Part shown: positions 34,122 to 40,417 of the stretch, one piece after another
Layout: each line of letters opens with the position of its first letter
Position numbering within the stretch: the first letter of the stretch is position 1
Assembly: GCA_934659425.1 (NCBI GenBank)
Contig: CAKUHU010000011.1
Location: 1 to 40,417 of the forward strand
From: an uncultured Oscillospiraceae bacterium
GTDB lineage: Bacteria; Bacillota; Clostridia; Oscillospirales; Oscillospiraceae
Reading direction: 5' to 3'
DNA: 40,417 bases
Made by a program: the position numbers and the translations under genes
The notes under the pieces: generated by a model
What the model was told of the DNA's origin: nothing
The model's database searches: none
The model's input: only the letters and a program-made list of their open reading frames with translations

Positions 34122-35966
34122 CTATACCTGCAATCCAAATCGCTCCATCCAGGCATTGAGCTGGATGAGGTAGGCCAACATCTGCGGCCCGGCCATGAGC
34201 TGGCCGAACCAGGGCCGCCCATAATCCCCCGCGTCCCGCAGCAGACCCTTCCGCAGGGCCTTTCCATCCACCAAGCCCTGAATGGGGGCGTCAGGGTCAT
34301 CCAGCAGTGTCAATACCCTCGCCCGGACCAACTGCTCATAGAGGGGATGGTGTGTCTTGGGATAGGGGGATTTAGACCGCGTGCGCACATCCTCAGGCAG
34401 CAGGCCGGCCGCTGCGTCCCGGAGGACCTGCTTGCGGTGTCCTCCCATGGCTTTCATCTTCCACGGGATGTTCCACACATATTCCACCAGATGGTGGTCG
34501 CAGAAGGGGACCCGCACCTCCAATCCGGAGGCCATGCTCATCCGGTCCTTTCGGTCCAGGAGGGTGGCCATAAACCAATTCAGGTTCAGCCAGCCGATCT
34601 CCCGCCGCCGGGCCTCATCCCTTGTCTCCCCCGCCAGATACGGCGTGGAAGCCACCCAGTCAGAATAGGTCTCATTGACATACTCCTCGATATCCCACCG
34701 CCTCCACATCGGGGCAAACACCTCCGACCGGGGTGACAAATCGGCACACCAGGGAAAGGTGCCGGCGTTCATCAGCTCTGCCCGCTCGAACCAAGGATAT
34801 CCCCCGAACACCTCGTCGGCACACTCTCCGGACAGGGCCACCGTGTGGGTCTTGGCCACCTCCCGGCAGAAGTATAAAAGGGAGGAATCCACGTCGGCCA
34901 TCCCCGGCAGATCCTTATACAAGACCGCCTCAGGCAGGAGGGAGACCAAGGCGGGGATCGGACAGATCAGGTTGGTATGGCGGGTGTGGAAGGTCTCTGT
35001 CATCCGCTGGACCCAGGGGGCATCACTGTCCGGCTGGAAAGCGGAGGGCGTAAAATATTTGTCATTGTCCGTATAGTCGAAGGAATAGCTCTCTAAGGAC
35101 GGCAGCCCTCTTCGCTGATACTCCCGGGTGGCCACCGCAGTGATGACGCTGGAGTCCAGCCCCCCGGAGAGGAAGGTGCACAGCGGCACATCGCTGACCA
35201 GCTGGCGGGTGATGGCTCCGGTGACCAGCTCCCGTACCCGCTCCACTGTGGTGTCATAGTCATCGGTGTGGGGGCGGCTCTCCAGGGACCAGTAGCGGCC
35301 CTTTCTCAGGCCGGTCTCATCGAAGGTCAGCCAACACCCCGGCTCCAGCGCCTCCACCCCAGCAAAAACACCGCTGCCCGGCGTCCGGACAGGCCCCAGG
35401 CCCAGCACCTCCCGCCAGGTATCCCCGTCTGCCCGGGGCTCCAAGGCAGGGTATTGGAACAGGGCCTTCAGCTCAGAGGCAAAGACAAATGTGGAGCCTT
35501 GCTCTGCATAAAAGAACGGCTTTACACCAAATCGGTCCCGGCAGGCAAAAAACCGCCCCTTCAGGCCATCCCAGATCACGAAGGCATAGATCCCCTCCAG
35601 ATGCTTTCCCACTTCCTCGCCATACTCCATGTACGCGTAGAGCAGGACCTCCGTGTCTGTATTCGTGGTAAACTGGTAGCCCTGCTCCTTCATGGTCCGG
35701 CGCAGCTGCGGAGTGTTATAGAGTTCTCCATTATAGGTCAGTACATACCGGGCAGTGCCCAGGCGGCGCTCCATAGGCTGCTTTCCGTTCTCCGGATCAA
35801 TGACCGCCAGACGGCGGTGGACCAGGACGCCCGTTCGGCCCTCCCATTGGCCCTTGTCATCGGGACCCCGGTGATTCAAGGTCTCCCCCATTTTTTCTCC
35901 CATCTGAACCCAAACAGGAGAGGTATTGTCCCGGCTGAAATCACAAAAACCGGCAATGCCGCACAT
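34122..35966 (-). CDS. asnB: Asparagine synthase (glutamine-hydrolysing)
   Basis: 614 residues from ATG at 35966 (AAAGGG upstream). The N-terminal glutaminase domain begins MCGIAGF with the nucleophile Cys2 and has TLNHRGPDDKGQW, TYNGELYN and NTDTEVLLYAY. The synthetase domain holds the PP-loop CTFLSGGLDSSVITA near residue 265, LSGECADEVFGGYPWF, and DRKDRMSMASGLEVRVPF. It makes asparagine from aspartate using glutamine nitrogen and ATP. The C-terminus is complete. Single gene, divergent from tex. Confidence 0.96.
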   Translation of the reverse strand: MCGIAGFCDFSRDNTSPVWVQMGEKMGETLNHRGPDDKGQWEGRTGVLVHRRLAVIDPENGKQPMERRLGTARYVLTYNGELYNTPQLRRTMKEQGYQFTTNTDTEVLLYAYMEYGEEVGKHLEGIYAFVIWDGLKGRFFACRDRFGVKPFFYAEQGSTFVFASELKALFQYPALEPRADGDTWREVLGLGPVRTPGSGVFAGVEALEPGCWLTFDETGLRKGRYWSLESRPHTDDYDTTVERVRELVTGAITRQLVSDVPLCTFLSGGLDSSVITAVATREYQRRGLPSLESYSFDYTDNDKYFTPSAFQPDSDAPWVQRMTETFHTRHTNLICPIPALVSLLPEAVLYKDLPGMADVDSSLLYFCREVAKTHTVALSGECADEVFGGYPWFERAELMNAGTFPWCADLSPRSEVFAPMWRRWDIEEYVNETYSDWVASTPYLAGETRDEARRREIGWLNLNWFMATLLDRKDRMSMASGLEVRVPFCDHHLVEYVWNIPWKMKAMGGHRKQVLRDAAAGLLPEDVRTRSKSPYPKTHHPLYEQLVRARVLTLLDDPDAPIQGLVDGKALRKGLLRDAGDYGRPWFGQLMAGPQMLAYLIQLNAWMERFGLQV

Positions 35967-36067
35967 AAAACCATCCCTTTCAGCCGGCTTCCCGGCCAGA
36001 TTGTTCCCCCATCGGACACCGCTATTTTATGCCGGAATGAGAAGTTTGACACAAAACAGGAAAGCAC

Positions 36068-36096
36068 TTGCCCCCTTTTTTCCAATCCGGTATAAT
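36068..36096 (+). promoter_or_regulatory. Promoter of tex
   Basis: TTGCCC (36068-36073), 17 bp, TATAAT (36091-36096), 54 bp before the tex ATG. A TTGACA at about 36046-36051 is too far from this -10 to pair with it. Confidence 0.7.
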
Positions 36097-36149
36097 CAAT
36101 CACACAAGGTCTCACGGCCGCCGATTTCTCTCCCAGAAAAGGAGTTTTT

Positions 36150-38303
36150 ATGGACAAGCTGATCCAAACACTAAGCGCTGAGCTGTCTCAGCCGGAAAAC
36201 TGTGTCAAGCATGTAGTGGAGCTGCTGGACGAGGGCAATACCATCCCCTTCATCGCCCGATACCGAAAGGAGCTCCACGGCGGAATGGATGACACCACCC
36301 TGCGGAACCTGGCCGACCGGCTGCAGTACCTACGCAGCCTGGATAAGCGAAAGCAGGAGGTGGAACGGTCTATCCAGGAACAGGGGAAATGGACACAGGA
36401 GCTCTCTGCGGCCATGGCCGCAGCCAGTACGCTGACAGAGGTGGAGGACCTGTACCGACCATACAAGCCCAAGCGCCGCACCCGGGCCACTGCAGCCCGG
36501 GAAAAGGGCCTGGAGCCTCTGGCCGCCATGCTCTTTACCCAAGCGAAGAACGGCCCCGCCCCCCAGAAGGCGGCCCGGGACTTTCTGGCCCCGGAGAAGG
36601 GGGTGGAGACCCTGGCCGACGCCCTTCAGGGGGCCAATGACATCATCGCCGAGGACATCTCCGACAACGCCGCCATCCGAAAGATCCTTCGGGAGCTGAT
36701 GCTGAAAAGATCCCGGCTGGTCTCCCGGGCCGCTACCGATGAGGATTCCGTCTACCGACTGTATTACGACTTTGCACAGCCCGTTTCCCGGCTCCAGGGC
36801 CACCAGATATTGGCTATCAACCGGGGAGAGAGGGAGAAAAAATTGAAGGCAACCGTGGTCACCGACCGGGAGCTGACCCTGCCTCTCCTCTGCCGAGCGG
36901 TGGTGCGCCCCGGCACACCGGCCATGGAATTTGTTAAGGCTGCTGCTGAGGACGCCTATGACCGACTCATCTATCCCTCGCTGGAGCGGGAGGTGCGTAG
37001 CCTCCTGACAGAGCGGGCCAATGAGGGAGCCATCCGGATGTTCGGTGCCAACCTGAAGCCTCTGCTCCTGCAGCCGCCGGTAAAGGGAAAGGTCACCATG
37101 GGCCTGGACCCCGGCTACCGCAACGGCTGTAAAGTAGCGGTAGTGGATCCCACCAGCAGAGTGCTGGATACCGCAGTGGTCTATCCCACCTTTTCCGAAA
37201 AGAAAAAGGATGAGGCCATTCGGAGCTTATCCGGCCTCATCCAAAAGCACCATGTGGAACATATCGCCATCGGTAACGGCACCGCCTCCCACGAGACGGA
37301 AGTGATGACCGCTGAGCTCATCAAACACCTGGGCGGAACCGTCCGCTATATGATGGTCAATGAGGCGGGAGCCAGCGTCTACTCCGCCTCCAAGCTGGCC
37401 GCTGAGGAGTTTTCCCGGTACGATGTCAATTTGCGCAGCGCCGTATCCATTGCCCGGCGGCTCCAGGACCCCCTGGCGGAGCTTGTGAAGATCGACCCCA
37501 AAGCCATCGGCGTGGGGCAGTACCAGCACGACATGCCCCAGGCCCGTCTGGATGAGACCCTTGCCGGTGTGGTGGAGGACTGCGTCAACACCGTAGGAGC
37601 TGACTTGAATACCGCCTCTGTCCCTCTGCTGTCCCATGTGGCCGGCCTTAGTGCCGCCACCGCCAAAAATATCGTAGCCTACCGGGAGGAAAACGGGGCC
37701 TTCTCCTCCCGCAGGCAGCTTTTAAAGGTGCCCAAGCTGGGCCCAAAAGCCTTCCAGCAGTGCGCCGGCTTCCTGCGGGTGGCAGAGAGTCAGAATGTGC
37801 TGGACAACACAGGTGTCCATCCGGAGAGCTATGACGCGGCGGAGGGCCTGCTGAAACGGTGCGGCTACACTCTCCATGACGTATCCGCCGGGGCCATTGC
37901 CCAGCTGCCTGAACGTGTGGCGGCCTACGGTGAGGCCAAGGCGGCGGAGGAATTGGGCGTAGGCATCCCCACCCTCCGGGATGTGGTCAAGGAGCTGATG
38001 AAGCCGGGCCGTGACCCCCGGGATGAGCTCCCCGCGCCCCATCTGCGCACCGATGTCATGGATATGAGGGATCTGAAGCCCGGCATGGAGCTGACAGGCA
38101 CCGTCCGCAATGTCATCGACTTCGGTGCCTTTGTGGACATCGGCGTCCACCAGGACGGGCTGGTCCATATCAGCCAGATCAGCGACCGGTTTATCCGTCA
38201 CCCCGGCGAGGTACTCTCGGTGGGAGATGTGGTCACCGTGTGGGTGCTGCGCGTCGAGGAACAAAAAAAGCGGATCTCCCTCACTATGAAAAAGCCCCAG
38301 TGA
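36150..38303 (+). CDS. tex: Tex-family S1 RNA-binding protein
   Basis: 717 residues, the family length (AAAAGGAG five bases before ATG). The N-terminal helical region has VVELLDEGNTIPFIARYRKELHGGMDD. A YqgF/RuvC-like domain begins MGLDPGYRNGCKVAVVD near 315. Helix-hairpin-helix motifs follow (SAATAKNIVAYREENGAFSSRRQLLKVPKLGPKAFQQ), and a C-terminal S1 domain (LKPGMELTGTVRNVIDFGAFVDIGVHQDGLVHISQIS). Tex proteins bind RNA and RNA polymerase and affect transcription and stress tolerance. Complete, single gene. Confidence 0.97.
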   Translation: MDKLIQTLSAELSQPENCVKHVVELLDEGNTIPFIARYRKELHGGMDDTTLRNLADRLQYLRSLDKRKQEVERSIQEQGKWTQELSAAMAAASTLTEVEDLYRPYKPKRRTRATAAREKGLEPLAAMLFTQAKNGPAPQKAARDFLAPEKGVETLADALQGANDIIAEDISDNAAIRKILRELMLKRSRLVSRAATDEDSVYRLYYDFAQPVSRLQGHQILAINRGEREKKLKATVVTDRELTLPLLCRAVVRPGTPAMEFVKAAAEDAYDRLIYPSLEREVRSLLTERANEGAIRMFGANLKPLLLQPPVKGKVTMGLDPGYRNGCKVAVVDPTSRVLDTAVVYPTFSEKKKDEAIRSLSGLIQKHHVEHIAIGNGTASHETEVMTAELIKHLGGTVRYMMVNEAGASVYSASKLAAEEFSRYDVNLRSAVSIARRLQDPLAELVKIDPKAIGVGQYQHDMPQARLDETLAGVVEDCVNTVGADLNTASVPLLSHVAGLSAATAKNIVAYREENGAFSSRRQLLKVPKLGPKAFQQCAGFLRVAESQNVLDNTGVHPESYDAAEGLLKRCGYTLHDVSAGAIAQLPERVAAYGEAKAAEELGVGIPTLRDVVKELMKPGRDPRDELPAPHLRTDVMDMRDLKPGMELTGTVRNVIDFGAFVDIGVHQDGLVHISQISDRFIRHPGEVLSVGDVVTVWVLRVEEQKKRISLTMKKPQ

Positions 38304-38341
38304 CAGCTTTCCGCAAACAATTGGAGCCCAATAAATACAAC

Positions 38342-38469
38342 GTCAAATTTCCCTCAAAACCTGTCCATTCTCCACCAGCGGGCGGGGTATGCCCAGGAGA
38401 TGCCGGCCGAGGCCCTAAAGTCTCCCGGCAGGCCATCTCCAAGCAGGAGAGCGGGCCTTCCCTTAATTA
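38342..38469 (+). pseudogene. Remnant of an XRE-type regulator
   Basis: One frame reads NFPQNLSILHQRAGYAQEMPAEALK and, after a one-base shift, the next reads VSRQAISKQESGPSLN followed by TAA. Together they match the start of the common Firmicute regulator pattern (S-x-NLQxLRKRAGxSQEELAExLxVSRQAISKWESG). The invariant Trp of KWESG is Gln, there is no start codon, and the protein stops after the HTH. A dead gene fragment. Confidence 0.7.
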
Positions 38470-38542
38470 AGGGTACTGTCACACCAATCACTAAAACCGA
38501 CACTTACAGATGCTTTGCTGAAAATCAAATCTGAATAACAGG
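38470..38542. other. Gap between the XRE relic and the long hairpin
   Basis: With the relic and hairpin this makes up the 340-bp gene-free interval between tex and the HAD gene. No gene or clear promoter is seen. Confidence 0.5.
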
Positions 38543-38613
38543 AGGGCAGAAAGTAATATTGAGCTACACAACGGGGTGCTCCCGTGGTGTAGCTCAATAT
38601 TACTTTCTGCCCT
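38543..38613. repeat. 71-bp near-perfect inverted repeat (long hairpin)
   Basis: The 27-bp outer arms (38543-38569 and 38587-38613) are exact reverse complements, beginning AGGGCAGAAAGTAATATTGA. One mismatch (A38570/G38586) is followed by the inner pairs ACGGG/CCCGT and the loop GTGCT. No U-tract follows on either strand. Much longer than a normal terminator; see findings. Confidence 0.93.
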
Positions 38614-38644
38614 TTCGCTCTCTGGGGATCTTCTCCCTCTCTCT

Positions 38645-39295
38645 TCAAATTCCCAGCCAGCATTTCAGTTCCAGCAGGTCTGGAGCGATATGCACATGGG
38701 GAAACGCTTCAAAATTCTCCGCTGGAGTGGTCCCATTGAGGACAGCGGCAAAATCCACCCCCGCGTTTTGACCCGTGGCTGCATCGATGGTGGTATCCCC
38801 GCAGTAAAGGACGGCAGATCTTTCCACTCCCAGCGCGGCGATCCCGGCATTGAGCCCCTCTGGGGCGGGCTTGGGATCCTTGACCAGCTCCCCGCCGATG
38901 GTAAAGGCCATGAGCTCTGTCAGCTCATACCGCTTTAGGATGCTCCGTAAGGTCCCTGTTCGCTTGCTGGTGACGATCCCCAGCTTCACCCCCTGCTCAT
39001 GCAGCGCATAGAGCAGCTCTACCGCACCGGGAAAAAGGCGGGTCTTCTCCGCCTGGGTCCCCTCCACCTTCTCGTGAAACCATCGACGGAACTCCCCGCG
39101 CTTCTCCGGAGCGGCCTCTCCGCTGACTAAGGTGAACGCATCCTCCAAAACATAACCCACCGTGCGGCGCACCGCCTCCAGGTCAGGGCGGGGATACCCC
39201 ATCTTTTCAAACCCGTAGAGAAAGCCCTCATAGATAGACTCCGTGGCATCCCCTAAGGTATAGTCAAAGTCGAAGAAAACAGCTCGGTATTTCAT
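38645..39295 (-). CDS. HAD-superfamily phosphatase (phosphoglycolate phosphatase/PpaX-like)
   Basis: 216 residues. HAD motifs: I FFDFDYTLGD (nucleophile Asp and acid Asp), an alpha-helical cap (residues 15-85), II IVTSKRTG, III Lys in KDPKPAPEGL, and IV YCGDTTIDAATGQNAG. The closest general types are phosphoglycolate phosphatase and PpaX; the substrate cannot be set from sequence. It has its own promoter and a strong stem-loop in its 5' leader. Confidence 0.9.
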   Translation of the reverse strand: MKYRAVFFDFDYTLGDATESIYEGFLYGFEKMGYPRPDLEAVRRTVGYVLEDAFTLVSGEAAPEKRGEFRRWFHEKVEGTQAEKTRLFPGAVELLYALHEQGVKLGIVTSKRTGTLRSILKRYELTELMAFTIGGELVKDPKPAPEGLNAGIAALGVERSAVLYCGDTTIDAATGQNAGVDFAAVLNGTTPAENFEAFPHVHIAPDLLELKCWLGI

Positions 39296-39333
39296 GTACT
39301 ATCCACCCTTGTCCGTTATGGTTTCTTCTCCAC

Positions 39334-39370
39334 TCAAAGGGGCCGAAAGCCCCGGCTTCGGCCCCTTTGA
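39334..39370 (-). promoter_or_regulatory. Stable stem-loop at the 5' end of the HAD-gene leader
   Basis: The 14-bp stem TCAAAGGGGCCGAA / TTCGGCCCCTTTGA with a 9-nt loop lies directly after the expected start of the HAD transcript (about 39374). No U-run follows on the minus strand, so it is more likely an mRNA-stabilising or regulatory leader hairpin than a terminator. On the plus strand a TTTTTT follows, but no plus-strand gene precedes it. Confidence 0.65.
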
Positions 39371-39380
39371 AAGATTTTTT

Positions 39381-39409
39381 ATTATACCACAAGCATCGCT
39401 GTCTTGCAA
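39381..39409 (-). promoter_or_regulatory. Promoter of the HAD phosphatase gene
   Basis: On the minus strand TTGCAA (39404-39409), 17 bp, TATAAT (39381-39386), giving an 80-nt leader before the ATG at 39295. Confidence 0.75.
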
Positions 39410-39498
39410 TGGTTCTTTCCGCTTTGACCTTTGGGGCAGCCTACATCCCTCCCCGTGGAGCAGGAAGGGCCCCCCCTCTTTTTCCATCCCTCCGGCTG

Positions 39499-39828
39499 TT
39501 ATGCCGACTCCTCGTCCAAAAGGAACCGCTTTGCTCCATAACGCAGGCATCTCCGCAGGCGGCTTTCACCCCGCTTGATGGTGCGGGAGACGGTGGACTT
39601 GTCCACCCCCATCCGCTCGCCGATCTGGTTCATATTTAATCCCTCCCCGTAATAGAGAAGAAGATATTGCCGCTGCTTCTCCGTAATATCCTCATGAAGG
39701 GCCCGCCAGAGTGCCAGCTTTACCCGGTTCATCTCTTCCGCGTTGGTATTCTCCTCCGAGATCATCCTGGCATACCGGGCCATGTCGGCCGCATATAGCC
39801 CCCCTCGCCTGTACCTTGTTCCACTCAA
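39499..39828 (-). CDS. Sigma-70 region-4-like HTH protein
   Basis: 109 residues from TTG at 39828, with AAGGAGG eight bases upstream. The C-terminal half is a sigma region 4 / LuxR-like HTH: EDITEKQRQYLLLYYGEGLNMNQIGERMGVDKSTVSRTIKRGESRLRRCLRYG. The N-terminal 45 residues lack a region 2, so it cannot be a full sigma factor. It resembles small phage- and element-borne activators (ArpU/YlxM-like size), but no such context is present here. Encoded 44 bp downstream of the 95-residue gene. Confidence 0.75.
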   Translation of the reverse strand: MSGTRYRRGGLYAADMARYARMISEENTNAEEMNRVKLALWRALHEDITEKQRQYLLLYYGEGLNMNQIGERMGVDKSTVSRTIKRGESRLRRCLRYGAKRFLLDEESA

Positions 39829-39872
39829 TGTCGTAACCTCCTTACTCGCCTGACATCACACCGCAAAGCCTG

Positions 39873-40160
39873 CTATATCATATATCTCTCATTTCTCCGA
39901 TATCCCCTCTCATAATACCGCTCACAGATCACCGCCACATCCCGCACATCCCGGCGCATGGCCTCTAAAATCCGCAGCCGTTCCTGCTTGACCGCTTCCT
40001 CGGCGGCAGTGCGGGCAGGCAGTTCTCTCACCAGTTGGATGCGGTGGCGCAGCGCGTCTGCCTCCTCCCGATAACTTTCCGCCAGTTGTGCCAAAGTCAT
40101 CTCTCCGCTCCTCTCCTGTCTCTGCCTGGCACCCCGGGCAAAGGAGACCTTCTTCCCCAT
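39873..40160 (-). CDS. Small charged helical protein of unknown function
   Basis: 95 residues from ATG at 40160, with GGGGGAG four to five bases upstream. Basic N-terminus (MGKKVSFARGARQRQERSGEM), then a long amphipathic helix rich in Glu/Arg (LAQLAESYREEADALRHRIQLVRELP, EEAVKQERLRILEAMRRDVRDVAVICERYYERGY). It looks like a coiled coil. No family recognised. It precedes the sigma-4-like gene on the same strand and may act with it. Confidence 0.65.
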   Translation of the reverse strand: MGKKVSFARGARQRQERSGEMTLAQLAESYREEADALRHRIQLVRELPARTAAEEAVKQERLRILEAMRRDVRDVAVICERYYERGYRRNERYMI

Positions 40161-40284
40161 AGATCTCCCCCCGGCACCGGCGGCACCAAGCCGCAGGCCT
40201 GGCCCGCTGGATATCCCGCAGGGGAGATAAGCACCTTGTTTTTCTCGTGATCCTTCCCTCTTTTCAAAACATACAACTTTTTTC

Positions 40285-40313
40285 TTGACAGCCTCCTAAG
40301 TATCTGGTACAAT
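40285..40313 (+). promoter_or_regulatory. Promoter of tRNA-Thr
   Basis: A near-consensus sigma-70 promoter: TTGACA (40285-40290), 17 bp, TACAAT (40308-40313), 29 bp before the mature tRNA 5' end. The 124 bp between it and the gene starting at 40160 hold nothing else visible. Confidence 0.88.
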
Positions 40314-40342
40314 AATCCTTGCTGTTGGAGTTGAACAGCCGC

Positions 40343-40417
40343 GCTGGTGTAGCTCAGTTGGTAGAGCAGCTGATTTGTAATCAGCAGGTCGGGGGTTCAA
40401 GTCCGTCCACCAGCTCC
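40343..40417 (+). tRNA. tRNA-Thr (anticodon TGT)
   Basis: Acceptor GCTGGTG pairs with CACCAGC. The D-arm is AGCTCAGTTGGTAGAGC, the anticodon arm CTGATTTGTAATCAG with TGT, and the T-arm carries GGTTCAA. The encoded CCA tail begins at the window edge; its last A would be just outside. Confidence 0.96.

Noticed and set aside
38543..38613. Intrinsic terminator of tex or of the HAD gene
   Set aside because: The arms are far longer than needed and no T-run follows on either strand, so termination is not the best explanation, though it cannot be excluded.

Overview
The window looks like a stretch of chromosome from a gut Firmicute of the Oscillospiraceae/Ruminococcaceae type (Flavonifractor/Lawsonibacter-like). 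The evidence is a moderately GC-rich Gram-positive gene set with AGGAGG ribosome sites, a CIRCE-controlled groESL operon, the Firmicute order gdpP-rplI-dnaB, the tilS-hpt-ftsH cluster, and SLH-domain surface proteins. The genus is an inference from gene content only.

Left part (1-2930): the 5' two thirds of a secreted SLH surface protein on the minus strand (running off the window), a divergent small XRE regulator, a (TGCC)9 microsatellite, a terminator hairpin and an attachment-like sequence. Its last 160 bp have the same layout as the groL-proximal end of the next element: hairpin, short repeats, 16-bp box, 17-bp core. This suggests that 1-2930 is the end of a second, related element in tandem.

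Integrated element (about 2918-13374, 10.44 kb between cores): an integrative mobilizable element inserted exactly at the 3' end of groL, bounded by direct copies of the last groL codons. It carries a Tn916-type tyrosine integrase and excisionase, a VapE-like helicase and CHC2 primase, a MobA/MobL (MobQ) relaxase with its DUF3847 partner, an IncQ-like oriT (inverted repeat plus AAGTGCG/CCCTT nic site), and two HTH regulators. Its cargo is a restriction-modification module: a SacI-family endonuclease convergent with a C5-cytosine methyltransferase. The methyltransferase lies behind a small AbrB-type regulator whose promoter is followed directly by a perfect 28-bp palindrome. No type IV secretion genes are seen, so transfer would need a helper.

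Chromosomal backbone (13359-40417): groL-groES with HrcA/CIRCE control; the coupled minus-strand operon rlmL-like/SLH-WG protein/lipid kinase; nfeD-like and SPFH genes; gdpP-rplI-dnaB; a frameshifted small gene; tilS-hpt-ftsH; a secreted deacetylase-fold protein coupled to a NifS-fold protein that lacks the PLP lysine; mgsA; a MATE exporter divergent from a LysR regulator; asnB; tex; a relic XRE gene; a 71-bp near-perfect hairpin; a HAD phosphatase; a sigma-region-4-like protein with a small partner; and tRNA-Thr(TGT) at the right edge.

The most novel points are the AbrB-type controller in the restriction-modification module, the probable tandem pile-up at groL, the element's replacement terminator for groESL, the degenerate NifS-fold protein, and the long hairpin at 38543-38613.
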